Shown one piece after another: positions 34,706 through 42,907 of a stretch of 64,000 nucleotides of DNA; position 1 is the first letter of the stretch, and each line of letters starts with the position of its first letter. This DNA is from Oscillospiraceae bacterium. Its GTDB lineage: Bacteria; Bacillota; Clostridia; UBA1381; UBA9506. The stretch spans positions 1-64,000 of the forward strand of contig SVKI01000002.1 in assembly GCA_015068555.1 (NCBI GenBank). Reading direction: 5' to 3'. The translations under genes and the position numbers were made by a program. The notes under the pieces were generated by a model. That model was given only the letters and a program-made list of their open reading frames with translations, did not search any database and was not told the DNA's origin.

Positions 34706-35983
34706 ATGCAAGAAATACTGTTTCCATACGGAAAAGAAAAATTAAGTTATCAGTTTGAGAAGCAAGAACTTTCCGGAGTTTTGACATCTTCTATTGAAGA
34801 ATACGAACCGGAATTTGACGAAACTGTGTTGGTGAAAAATGCATTAGAAAATCCTGTTGGTTCTGTTAAACTATCTGAACTAGCAAGGGGAAAGCGTAAT
34901 ATTGTTATTATAGCGAGCGACCATACTCGTCCGGTTCCCAGTAAAATTATCATGCCGCTGATGCTTGCAGAAATACGCAAAGGAAATCCCGAAGCAAGTA
35001 TTACCATTCTAATAGCAACAGGATGCCACAGAGGAACAACCAAAGAAGAATTAATTTCAAAATTTGGTGAAGAAATTGTAAAAAACGAAAACATATATAT
35101 TCATGATTGTGATGAAAAAGAAAAACTGGTTAATATAGGTATATTGCCGTCCGGCGGAGATTGTGAAATTAACTCGATTGCGATTAATGCAGACCTTTTG
35201 GTGGCAGAAGGATTTATCGAGCCTCATTTCTTTGCAGGTTTTTCCGGTGGAAGAAAGAGTGTACTACCTGGTATAGCAGGGCGCAGAACGGTGCTTGCAA
35301 ATCACTGTTCGGAGTTTATTAATCATGATAATGCCCGTACAGGTGTTTTGGAAAATAACCCTATTCATGAAGATATGTTGTGGGCTGCTAAGAAGGCTAA
35401 ATTACAATTCATTGTAAATGTGGTTTTAAATGCTGAAAAAGAAGTGATTTATGCAGTTGCCGGAGATGTGGAAAAAGCTCATAGAAAGGGAACGGAGTTC
35501 CTGTCGGCGCAATGTGGTGCAAAGGCAGTCTCTTCGGATATTGTTATTTCCACGAATGGAGGATATCCGCTGGACCAAAATGTATATCAGGCGGTAAAAG
35601 GGATGACTGCAGCAGAAGCAACGGTCAAACAAGGTGGAGTTATTATTATGATTGCATCGTCAACTGACGGTATTGGAGGCGACCATTTTTATCATCAACT
35701 TGCAGATGAGGCTGATATAAGCAAGACGATGGAGATATTTTTGAAACGCGGTCGTAATGAAACAGTACCTGACCAGTGGCAGACACAGATTATGCTCAGA
35801 GTTCTTATGCGTGCAAGCGTCATTTATATTTCAGAGATGGCTGATGATGTGGTAGAAAAAATGCATATGATTCCGGCTCATTCAATCGGAGAGGCAATCA
35901 AAAAAGCAAAAGAAATTTTAAGAAAAGAAGATGTTACGATAACGGCTATTCCGGACGGCGTATCGGTAGTTGTACAAAAATAA
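34706..35983 (+). CDS. larA: LarA family nickel-dependent 2-hydroxyacid racemase
   Basis: 425 aa from the ATG at 34706. LarA-type residues: DHTRPVPS (catalytic His), PHFFAGFSGGRKSVLPGI (second His and the Lys that binds the nickel-pincer nucleotide), and LANHCSEFI (nickel-ligand His). Homologues racemise lactate or other 2-hydroxyacids. No larB, larC or larE is in the window, so cofactor assembly must be encoded elsewhere. Paired with a glycerate kinase, which suggests glycerate or a related hydroxyacid as substrate (inference). Confidence 0.85.
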   Translation: MQEILFPYGKEKLSYQFEKQELSGVLTSSIEEYEPEFDETVLVKNALENPVGSVKLSELARGKRNIVIIASDHTRPVPSKIIMPLMLAEIRKGNPEASITILIATGCHRGTTKEELISKFGEEIVKNENIYIHDCDEKEKLVNIGILPSGGDCEINSIAINADLLVAEGFIEPHFFAGFSGGRKSVLPGIAGRRTVLANHCSEFINHDNARTGVLENNPIHEDMLWAAKKAKLQFIVNVVLNAEKEVIYAVAGDVEKAHRKGTEFLSAQCGAKAVSSDIVISTNGGYPLDQNVYQAVKGMTAAEATVKQGGVIIMIASSTDGIGGDHFYHQLADEADISKTMEIFLKRGRNETVPDQWQTQIMLRVLMRASVIYISEMADDVVEKMHMIPAHSIGEAIKKAKEILRKEDVTITAIPDGVSVVVQK

Positions 35984-36067
35984 AATGATTTTGCCGACAA
36001 CTAAAAAACCCGATACGAGCCCAGCGAGAATATGCTGAATATTGTTGAAAAAGAGAGGAAAGTAATC

Positions 36068-37216
36068 ATGAAAAAAATTGTAGTTGCGATAGATTCCTTC
36101 AAAGGAAGTCTTTCAACATTTGAAGCGGGGAAGGCAATAGAGGAAGCTGCAAAAGAAGTGTATGAAAAGGTGGAAGTTAGTATATCTCCAATTGCAGATG
36201 GGGGAGAAGGTACAGTTGAAGCAATCATATCCGCAACCAATGGAGAACTTGTGAGAACTGTTGTATGCAATCCTCTTGGCGAGAAGATTGAGGCTACATA
36301 TGGTTTTATACCTCATACAAAAACTGCAATTATCGAAATGTCTGCTGCAGCAGGTATTACGTTAATAAGCAAAAGTGAACGCAATCCCATGAACACAACA
36401 ACTTTTGGCGTTGGCGAAATGATTTTGGACGCAATATCAAAAGGATGTCGTAAGTTTTTGATAGGGATAGGTGGCAGTGCAACTAATGATGGTGGTGTCG
36501 GAATGCTACAAGCTCTTGGTTTTGAGTTTTTGGATAAAAATGGAAACCAAGTTTTGCTTGGGGCTAAAGGACTTAAAGATATTGCTGTAATTAAGACAGA
36601 AAACGCAGTCAAAGAATTAAAAGAATGTTATTTTTGTGTTGCGTGCGATGTAAAAAATGTTTTATGTGGTGAAAATGGTTGTAGTGCTGTTTATGGTCCT
36701 CAAAAAGGGGCAACACCTGAAATGATAAGAGATATGGACTCGTGGCTTGAACAATATGCTGAGTTGACAAAGAAAGTTATTCAGGCAGCTGATGCTAATT
36801 TACCAGGAACAGGAGCTGCGGGAGGATTAGGATTTGCATTTATGTCATATTTGGATGCAACTCTTGAATCGGGCATTGAACTCGTTATGAAAGAAACAGA
36901 ACTTGAAAGCTATATAAAGGATGCTGATATAGTGGTTACCGGAGAAGGTCGGCTTGACGGGCAATCGTATATGGGCAAGGCTCCTGTTGGGGTTGCAAAA
37001 CTTGCAAAAAAATATAATAAACCGGTTATAGCCTTTTCGGGATGTGTAACAGAAGATGCTATTACTTGTAATGAACATGGAATTGATGCGTTTTTCCCGA
37101 TTGTAAGAAAACCGTGTACATTGGATGAGGCTATGGATATTAATCATGCCTATAAGAATTTAAAAGATACTGCTTACCAGGTATTTAGGCTTATAAAAAT
37201 ATACGAGAACAAATAA
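36068..37216 (+). CDS. glxK: Glycerate kinase, GlxK/GarK family
   Basis: 382 aa from the ATG at 36068 (GAGAGGAAAG upstream); the ORF-track start at 36032 has no ribosome site. Family motifs: VVAIDSFKGSLSTFEAG, ISPIADGGEGTVEAI, IGIGGSATNDGGVGMLQALGF, GTGAAGGLGFAF and TGEGRLDGQSYMGKAP. Phosphorylates glycerate to phosphoglycerate with ATP. Same strand as larA with an 84-base gap and no terminator, so likely co-transcribed. Confidence 0.92.
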   Translation: MKKIVVAIDSFKGSLSTFEAGKAIEEAAKEVYEKVEVSISPIADGGEGTVEAIISATNGELVRTVVCNPLGEKIEATYGFIPHTKTAIIEMSAAAGITLISKSERNPMNTTTFGVGEMILDAISKGCRKFLIGIGGSATNDGGVGMLQALGFEFLDKNGNQVLLGAKGLKDIAVIKTENAVKELKECYFCVACDVKNVLCGENGCSAVYGPQKGATPEMIRDMDSWLEQYAELTKKVIQAADANLPGTGAAGGLGFAFMSYLDATLESGIELVMKETELESYIKDADIVVTGEGRLDGQSYMGKAPVGVAKLAKKYNKPVIAFSGCVTEDAITCNEHGIDAFFPIVRKPCTLDEAMDINHAYKNLKDTAYQVFRLIKIYENK

Positions 37217-37260
37217 AATAGCATTAAGGTTTCTATGGTATTTAATATTTAATTTTAAGC

Positions 37261-37304
37261 AACGAAACTGACATCGCATTTCTTGCGGTGTCAGTTTCGT
37301 TTTT
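37261..37304. terminator. Bidirectional terminator
   Basis: AACGAAACTGACA/TGTCAGTTTCGTT stem extended by CGC/GCG, with T-runs outward, between the glycerate kinase and convergent ACT genes. Confidence 0.85.
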
Positions 37305-37324
37305 ATCAAAATCTGCTAAGTTCT

Positions 37325-37756
37325 TTACAGCTTATTAACATCCGCCGCTGTGATGAGTTTAAATCCTGCTTTTGTGAGTGCTGTTTCTGCGGCTTCGTTA
37401 TCTTCAACGCGGAGTACTACATAGGCGTGCTTTTCCGTGCGGGCCATAAAAGCATAGAGATATTCCACGTTGATATCCGCTTTGTCAAGAACATCAAGAG
37501 CCGCCGTGAGTTTGCCCGGTTCATCACCGATTTTCACACCCACTATATCTACGACTTTAATGAGATATCCCTGATCATTCAAAACTTTTTCTGCTGCTTT
37601 CTCATCATTTACGATAAGACGAAGAATACCGAAATCTTCTGTCTCTGCAATAGAAAGTGCTCTGATATTAATACTGTTCTTCGCGAGAATGTCTGTAACC
37701 GCAACGATTGTACCCTTTCTGTTTGGAACAAAAACCGTTAATTGTTTAATAGCCAT
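37325..37756 (-). CDS. Tandem ACT domain protein
   Basis: 143 aa, preceded by GGAAGGAGTTTTAAAA and 16 bases after paaK on the - strand. Two ACT domains: KQLTVFVPNRKGTIVAVTDILAKNSINIRALSIAE and VVDIVGVKIGDEPGKLTAALDVLDKADINVEYLYAF. Such stand-alone ACT pairs bind amino acids, commonly aromatic ones, and are often found beside paaK/iorAB genes. The Phe-specific T-box upstream supports an aromatic ligand. Confidence 0.88.
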   Translation of the reverse strand: MAIKQLTVFVPNRKGTIVAVTDILAKNSINIRALSIAETEDFGILRLIVNDEKAAEKVLNDQGYLIKVVDIVGVKIGDEPGKLTAALDVLDKADINVEYLYAFMARTEKHAYVVLRVEDNEAAETALTKAGFKLITAADVNKL

Positions 37757-37772
37757 TTTTAAAACTCCTTCC

Positions 37773-39080
37773 TTATATCAACTTACGCTTATCAATCACA
37801 CGAACTGCTTTGCCTTCGCTTCTTGCTATGGTTTTCGGTGCGACAAGGTGAACTGTCGGGTTGATACCCAACATTGTCTTCATAGCGTTTGCAAGCATCT
37901 TTTCCATTGCCAGCACGTCGCTTACCTTGTCTGTGAATTGTTCGGGAGACATTTCAACATTAACCTCAAAGGTATCTGTATTATTTGCTCTATCCACAAC
38001 AATCTGATAGTTTGGCTGATAGCCTTCATTTAAAAGAACTGTTTCAATCTGGCTGGGGAATACATTGACACCTCTAATGATGAGCATATCATCTGTTCTG
38101 CCCATAGGTTTCGCCATTTTGATAAGAGTTCTTCCACAGGAGCACTTCTTTCTTGAAAGAACACAGATATCTCTTGTTCTGTATCTGAGTAGGGGGAAGG
38201 CTTCTTTATCAAGAGCCGTGAATACCAGTTCACCTTTTTCACCTTCCGGAAGCACTTCGCCTGTATCAGGATCGATAATTTCTGCGATAAAGTGGTCTTC
38301 GTTAATGTGCATACCCGTCTGTTCACTGCATTCAAAAGCGACACCGGGGCCACTGGTTTCTGTAAGACCATATATATCATATGCCTTGATACCAAGAGTT
38401 TCTTCGATACTTCTGCGCATTTCTTCTGTCCAGGGTTCTGCACCAAAGATACCGGCTTTAAGCGGAATATCTTCCGGTTTATATCCTTGTTCTTTTAATG
38501 TTTCGCCAATGTATGCCGCATAAGACGGTGTACAGCAAAGGATCGTTGCGTTTAAATCGGTCATAAACTGAATTTGACGCTCTGTGTTGCCTGATGACAT
38601 GGGAAGTGTCAAACATCCAACCTTATGAGAACCGCCGTTTAGACCGGGACCGCCTGTAAAAAGTCCATACCCATATGCAACCTGACAAACATCTTTGCTA
38701 CTGCCGCCGGCAGCGACAATAGCACGAGCACAACAATCTTCCCAAAGGTCAACGTCGTTTTGTGTGTAAAAAGCGACTACACGACGACCTGTTGTGCCTG
38801 ATGTCGACTGAATGCGCACACAATCTTCAAGAGGCTTTGCCAATAATCCGTAAGGATAAGCATCTCTTAAATCTGTTTTTGTAAGGAATGGGAGCTTATG
38901 TAGATCGTGGATTCCTTTGATGTCTTCGGGCTTGACACCTTTTTCATCCATGAGTTTTTTGTAGTAAGGCACATTTTCGTAAACGTGCCTTACCTGCTTT
39001 ACCAATTTTTCTGATTGAAGGTTTTGCATTTCGGGGAGCGACATAGTTTCGATTTCTTTCTGGTAGTAATTCTGAGCCAT
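37773..39080 (-). CDS. paaK: Phenylacetate-CoA ligase
   Basis: 435 aa. Adenylate-forming enzyme: ATP-loop QSTSGTTGRRVVAFYT, FGAEPWTEEMR, YDIYGLTETSGPG and RGVNVFPSQIE with C-terminal Lys region RSEGKAVRVIDKR. Activates phenylacetate or another arylacetate from aromatic amino acid breakdown to the CoA thioester. In anaerobes it is usually paired with indolepyruvate:ferredoxin oxidoreductase, which is not in the window. First gene of a two-gene operon under T-box control. Confidence 0.9.
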   Translation of the reverse strand: MAQNYYQKEIETMSLPEMQNLQSEKLVKQVRHVYENVPYYKKLMDEKGVKPEDIKGIHDLHKLPFLTKTDLRDAYPYGLLAKPLEDCVRIQSTSGTTGRRVVAFYTQNDVDLWEDCCARAIVAAGGSSKDVCQVAYGYGLFTGGPGLNGGSHKVGCLTLPMSSGNTERQIQFMTDLNATILCCTPSYAAYIGETLKEQGYKPEDIPLKAGIFGAEPWTEEMRRSIEETLGIKAYDIYGLTETSGPGVAFECSEQTGMHINEDHFIAEIIDPDTGEVLPEGEKGELVFTALDKEAFPLLRYRTRDICVLSRKKCSCGRTLIKMAKPMGRTDDMLIIRGVNVFPSQIETVLLNEGYQPNYQIVVDRANNTDTFEVNVEMSPEQFTDKVSDVLAMEKMLANAMKTMLGINPTVHLVAPKTIARSEGKAVRVIDKRKLI

Positions 39081-39144
39081 TTCTTGTTCATCCTTTCCAT
39101 TTCGCTTAAATTTTGTTCTGACAGGTTTGCAGTATTAGAAAAAC

Positions 39145-39446
39145 AAAAAAGCCCTCTGCAATCCTATACAGGATACAGAGGACGAAAATATCATTTCCGT
39201 GGTACCACCTCAGTTCGTCGCTATCTCACGGTAGCGACCTTATCAGGTACAAACATACCTTAGTTCTGTGACGGGAACTCCCGTTGCCTCCTACTTAAGA
39301 TGAATCTTGTTCAGTGCACTGCTAACAGAAGGAATTCGAGAAGGACACCCCATTTGCCTCGCACCGACCGGCAACTCTCTCCATGTTCGTTCCAACCTAC
39401 TGGTTTCTGCTCTCCGCATTTAAATTATGTAATTATACCATAACCT
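39145..39446 (-). promoter_or_regulatory. T-box leader, specifier UUC (Phe), controlling paaK-ACT
   Basis: Read on the - strand: stem I with AGTAGG...GAATTCC, where the E-loop GAA is followed by the specifier TTC (39334-39332); distal motifs GAGAGAGTTGCCGG and GGTGCGAGGC; the T-box core AGGTGGTACCACGG (39210-39197), whose TGG binds uncharged tRNA; and an intrinsic terminator with CCTCTG/CAGAGG and a T-run (39183-39145). Low charged tRNA-Phe would allow read-through into paaK. The T-box is clear; the specifier reading is by alignment to the E-loop pattern. Confidence 0.88.
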
Positions 39447-39452
39447 TTTTTT

Positions 39453-39481
39453 ATTATACTACATGAAAAAGGGGAAGTCAA
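39453..39481 (-). promoter_or_regulatory. Promoter of the T-box leader
   Basis: On the - strand: TTGACT (39481-39476), 17 bases, TATAAT (39458-39453). Confidence 0.8.
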
Positions 39482-39486
39482 TACCT

Positions 39487-39810
39487 ATTCATTAAAAATA
39501 TACGTAATAAAAAGATGATGCTTGCAAACACGAATAGCAGGAAAGAATCAGTTCAATATGCAGGATTTAATTTTTTTTCTATCTACTATCCGTTTTATGG
39601 TACACTCTTTTCTGTATTATCATAGTAGAAACACTCAGGGAGAAATGTGAAATGCTCTTAATGGAAGTCATCAAAGGAGATTGAGTATTGTAGGTTAATG
39701 GAACGGCTCAAGGAAGAAGATTACAGAATAAGGAGGTGATATTGCCAAATGAGGTGTTTTTATACTAAAAATTTTCCTTATAAAATAAGTTGATTTTTTC
39801 TCGATTTTCT
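39487..39810. other. Intergenic stretch with nothing assignable
   Basis: No ORF longer than a few codons. A ribosome-site-like AAGGAGGTGATATTGCC occurs near 39730 but no open frame follows it. Possibly decayed sequence. Confidence 0.5.
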
Positions 39811-39840
39811 TTGACACTAAGAGCCTTTCTATGATAAAAT
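39811..39840 (+). promoter_or_regulatory. Promoter of the copper-amine-oxidase-like gene
   Basis: TTGACA (39811-39816), 18 bases, TAAAAT (39835-39840). Confidence 0.6.
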
Positions 39841-39871
39841 TATCTTAAAATTAAAAGAGGAGCGTATGGAT

Positions 39872-40801
39872 ATGAAAAAAATTTTATGTTTGGTAGCAGT
39901 ATTTTGCATGATGGCATCTGTTTGGTGCTGTCCGGTATCAGCAGAAGGTGCGTTTTATGACTTTTATGAACACATAGATGTGCCTTTTGACTACGATCTT
40001 AACGGCGATGGTGTAGAAGATACTTTTTCTGTAGATCATTATGTAAATTATTTCGGTCGTTTTGCCTTTAACATCAATGACAGACCTTTTGTTTTTCAAA
40101 CTGTTCGTCATGGGTATTATACATCCTTTGCTGTCGTGGATATTAACGAAACAGATGCTTTTTTGGATATTGTTGTTATCGGTACATATAAAGGTATCTG
40201 GGCGGAGGTATATCGTTATGACGGCGCAACGATGTATGAACTTAGCGATGTGATTCAGCTGTCGGATGAGCGGGATTATGATTTGGTGAGTGAATATCTT
40301 GAAACCATGAGCGTTTCTGCAGGTGGCGGAAAGCTACAAATTAAATTTGGTCCGGACGTGATTACACAGGATTCCTTTTCATTTATAGAAATGGAAAGAC
40401 CTGTCGACAGTGAATATATGGCAGATGGAATCAGTAACTGTTACCATATTATAATTGACGGAGAAGCCATAGAATTTGATCAATATCCCGTTAATAAAAA
40501 AGACCATCTTTTGGTGCCGGTGCGTGCCATTTTTGAAAAACTGGGTTATGGTTTAAGTTGGGATGCAGAAACAAGAACTGCTCATGCTTTGAGCAAGGAA
40601 AATTCTATGAGCGTACAAATCGGGAATAAGACAATTTTTTATACTGTAGATGGGGTTTCGGAGCAGTATGAATGTGAAATTGCACCCCAATTGATCAGCG
40701 ACAGAACGATGGTTCCCTTGCGCGGTGTGGCAGAGAGTGCCGGCTGTCGTGTGGAATGGAATGAAGAAACCGGCACGGTGCACATTTTCACGGCAGAATA
40801 A
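39872..40801 (+). CDS. Secreted protein with copper amine oxidase N-terminal-like (stalk) domains
   Basis: 309 aa from the ATG at 39872, nine bases after AGAGGAG; the ATG at 39866 is too close to it. Signal peptide KKILCLVAVFCMMASVWCCPVSAE. An EF-hand-like YDLNGDGVEDTFSVD near residue 45 suggests calcium binding. The C-terminal ~110 residues are the Cu_amine_oxidN1 repeat (LLVPVRAIFEKLGYGLSWDAETRTAHA, MVPLRGVAESAGCRVEWNEETGTVHIF), a non-catalytic wall-associated module common in Clostridia. Likely exported surface protein; function unknown. Confidence 0.85.
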   Translation: MKKILCLVAVFCMMASVWCCPVSAEGAFYDFYEHIDVPFDYDLNGDGVEDTFSVDHYVNYFGRFAFNINDRPFVFQTVRHGYYTSFAVVDINETDAFLDIVVIGTYKGIWAEVYRYDGATMYELSDVIQLSDERDYDLVSEYLETMSVSAGGGKLQIKFGPDVITQDSFSFIEMERPVDSEYMADGISNCYHIIIDGEAIEFDQYPVNKKDHLLVPVRAIFEKLGYGLSWDAETRTAHALSKENSMSVQIGNKTIFYTVDGVSEQYECEIAPQLISDRTMVPLRGVAESAGCRVEWNEETGTVHIFTAE

Positions 40802-40845
40802 TCAGGCAAAATCTGTCGAAAAACAGGGGAAATTTGTAAAATCAC

Positions 40846-40874
40846 TTGACAAAACAGCGATTTTCCTGTATGCT
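40846..40874 (+). promoter_or_regulatory. Promoter of the lysine riboswitch-nhaC transcript
   Basis: TTGACA (40846-40851), 17 bases, TATGCT (40869-40874). Confidence 0.75.
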
Positions 40875-40907
40875 TTTAGAAGAAATACACAAATTTTGAA
40901 AAAACAT

Positions 40908-41064
40908 GATAGAGGTGCGTTATTTATCAGTATGATGCCGCGGTAACAGGAATACGGCATCAGAAAGGAAATGACGCCGAAGTGGTGCGTTCTGTCCTGT
41001 AACAGGCGCATTGCTGGTGCAATGCAAAATATGTCTTGCACTGTCACGAAAGTGGAGCGCTATC
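40908..41064 (+). promoter_or_regulatory. Lysine riboswitch (L box)
   Basis: Aptamer hallmarks in order: GATAGAGGTGCG, internal ATGACGCCGAAGTGGTG, CTGTCACG and the closing AGTGGAGCGCTATC that pairs with the first segment. Lysine binding would favour the downstream terminator and switch the transporter gene off. Confidence 0.88.
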
Positions 41065-41091
41065 TTGCTTTAATAAATGATTTATTAAATT

Positions 41092-41144
41092 AAGAACACC
41101 TCCATGCTGTCATGAATTTTCGCATTATGGAGGTGTTCTTTTTG
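41092..41144 (+). terminator. Riboswitch expression platform: terminator that contains the nhaC ribosome site
   Basis: Perfect 14-bp stem AAGAACACCTCCAT/ATGGAGGTGTTCTT with a T-run. The 3' arm contains GGAGGTG, the ribosome-binding site of the TTG start at 41142, so the hairpin can block both transcription and translation. Confidence 0.85.
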
Positions 41145-42830
41145 AAAAAAAAGACATTGTTAATCATCCTGATGTCGGTGATTGTGGTTGTATTATTAGC
41201 CGGCATTGCTATGTGGGGCGGTAATCCCAATGCAACAGTTGCATGTGCTGATTGTGAAGGTGCAGGCATGCTTGAAGAAGTGGCTTGTGAAGCCTGTGAG
41301 GGTACAGGCAATGTAGCAGCAGACACGCCGTTTTACGGAACATGGGTTGCTCTTTTAGCACCCGTTATCGCCATTGTTCTGGCACTGATTACCAAAGAGG
41401 TGTATTCTTCTTTAACAATTGGTATTATTATCGGTGGCTTGTTAGCCGGTAGCTTTAACCCGGTTAAAACGCTAGATAATGTGGTTCAGGAAGGCTTCAT
41501 CAGCGCGGTATCCGGAACGGCAGGTATCTTCTGTTTCCTGGTAATTTTAGGTATTATGGTTGCGCTTGTTAATAAAGCCGGCGGTTCGGCGGCTTTTGGC
41601 AGATGGGCAAAAACCCATATTAAAACCAAAACCGGTGCTACGCTTTGCACCTTTGTTTTAGGTGTTTTGATTTTTATTGACGACTATTTCAACTGTCTGA
41701 CAGTTGGCGGCGTTATGCGTCCTGTGACCGATTCCAAACAGATTTCCCGTGCTAAACTTGCTTTCTTAATTGATGCAACAGCAGCACCCATCTGCATGAT
41801 TGCACCGATTTCTTCCTGGGCTGCAGCTGTATCCAGCTACGCAGCAGAAGGCGAAGGCATCAAGTTGTTTGTGCAGGCGATTCCTTATAATCTGTATTCC
41901 TTGTTGATGCTTGCCTTTATCATCATCATGGCTATCATGAAGTTCGATTTCGGCCCTATGCGCCACTTTGAATTAAAGGCGGAGCAGGGTAACCTTGGCG
42001 AGCTTGAAGTTTCAGAGAACACAGAAGAAGTTGCAAACAGCAAGGGTAGAGTGATTGATTTGATTCTGCCTGTGTTGGTGTTGGTTTTGGTTTGCGTTAT
42101 AGCCCTTATCTATGTGGGTGGCTTCTTTGAAGCCGGCGGCGATTACTTTATGGATTTTGTCGGCTCATTTGGTAACACAGATGCCACGGTCGGCCTGCCT
42201 TTAGGCGGATTTGTTGCCCTGGTATTTACAATGGTTTATCTACTTTGCAGAAAAATTGTTACCTTTAAAGAAGCAACGGATGCCATTCCTAAAGGCTTTA
42301 TTGCTATGGTGCCCGCGATCTTGATTTTAACAATGGCAACCGCTTTAAAGAACACAACCGGACTTTTAGGTGCACAGCAATATGTTAAGGTGTTAATGGA
42401 CGGTGCAGCAGCCGGTCTTGCAAACTTCCTGCCAGCTATCATTTTCTTAGTGGCTGTTGGTCTTTCTTTCTCAACCGGCACATCCTGGGGTACCTTTGGT
42501 ATCTTAATCCCAATCGTTTGCAGCATTTTCCCTGTTGGAAGCGAATTGCTTATCATCGGCATTTCAGCTTGCTTGGCTGGTTCTGTGTGCGGTGACCATT
42601 GCTCACCCATTTCCGATACCACCATCATGTCTTCTGCCGGTGCACAGTGCAACCATGTGGACCACGTTTCCACCCAGTTGCCGTATGCTTTGCTGGTAGC
42701 AGGCATCAGCTTTATTGGTTATCTCATTGCCGGTCTGGTGCAGAATGTGTTTGTTGTTTTAGGTGTAAGCCTTGTGATTTTACTTGCTGTACTTTTTGTA
42801 CTTCGTGCATTAAATAAGAAGCAGGCATAA
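41142..42830 (+). CDS. NhaC family antiporter-like transporter, probable lysine transporter (LysW-type)
   Basis: 562 aa from TTG at 41142 (GGAGGTG 6 bases upstream); the ORF-track ATG at 41112 is in the terminator loop. About 12 membrane segments; NhaC core features include ALITKEVYSSLTIGIIIGG, IFIDDYFNCLTVGGVMRPV and GDHCSPISDTTIMSSAGAQC. Lysine riboswitch control makes amino acid (lysine) uptake more likely than pure Na/H exchange; NhaC-type LysW proteins are known under L boxes. Odd feature: between TM1 and TM2 there are two CxxCxGxG repeats (CADCEGAG, CEACEGTG) like the DnaJ zinc finger. Confidence 0.85.
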   Translation: MKKKTLLIILMSVIVVVLLAGIAMWGGNPNATVACADCEGAGMLEEVACEACEGTGNVAADTPFYGTWVALLAPVIAIVLALITKEVYSSLTIGIIIGGLLAGSFNPVKTLDNVVQEGFISAVSGTAGIFCFLVILGIMVALVNKAGGSAAFGRWAKTHIKTKTGATLCTFVLGVLIFIDDYFNCLTVGGVMRPVTDSKQISRAKLAFLIDATAAPICMIAPISSWAAAVSSYAAEGEGIKLFVQAIPYNLYSLLMLAFIIIMAIMKFDFGPMRHFELKAEQGNLGELEVSENTEEVANSKGRVIDLILPVLVLVLVCVIALIYVGGFFEAGGDYFMDFVGSFGNTDATVGLPLGGFVALVFTMVYLLCRKIVTFKEATDAIPKGFIAMVPAILILTMATALKNTTGLLGAQQYVKVLMDGAAAGLANFLPAIIFLVAVGLSFSTGTSWGTFGILIPIVCSIFPVGSELLIIGISACLAGSVCGDHCSPISDTTIMSSAGAQCNHVDHVSTQLPYALLVAGISFIGYLIAGLVQNVFVVLGVSLVILLAVLFVLRALNKKQA

Positions 42831-42842
42831 ATGTAAATGAGG

Positions 42843-42882
42843 AAAAAGCCCCGATGCATGTATCGTGCATCGGGGCTTTTTT
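42843..42882. terminator. Bidirectional terminator
   Basis: AAAAAGCCCCGATGCA/TGCATCGGGGCTTTTTT between nhaC and the convergent AraC gene. Confidence 0.9.
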
Positions 42883-42907
42883 GACTGTGAAAACAAAAGG
42901 ATTCTAT

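Noticed and set aside
37283-37741. 152-aa + strand ORF
   Set aside because: Antisense shadow of the ACT gene, overlapping the terminator.
41112-41141. ATG at 41112 or 41127 as the nhaC-family start
   Set aside because: Both lie within the riboswitch terminator and have no upstream ribosome site; TTG 41142 has GGAGGTG at the right distance.
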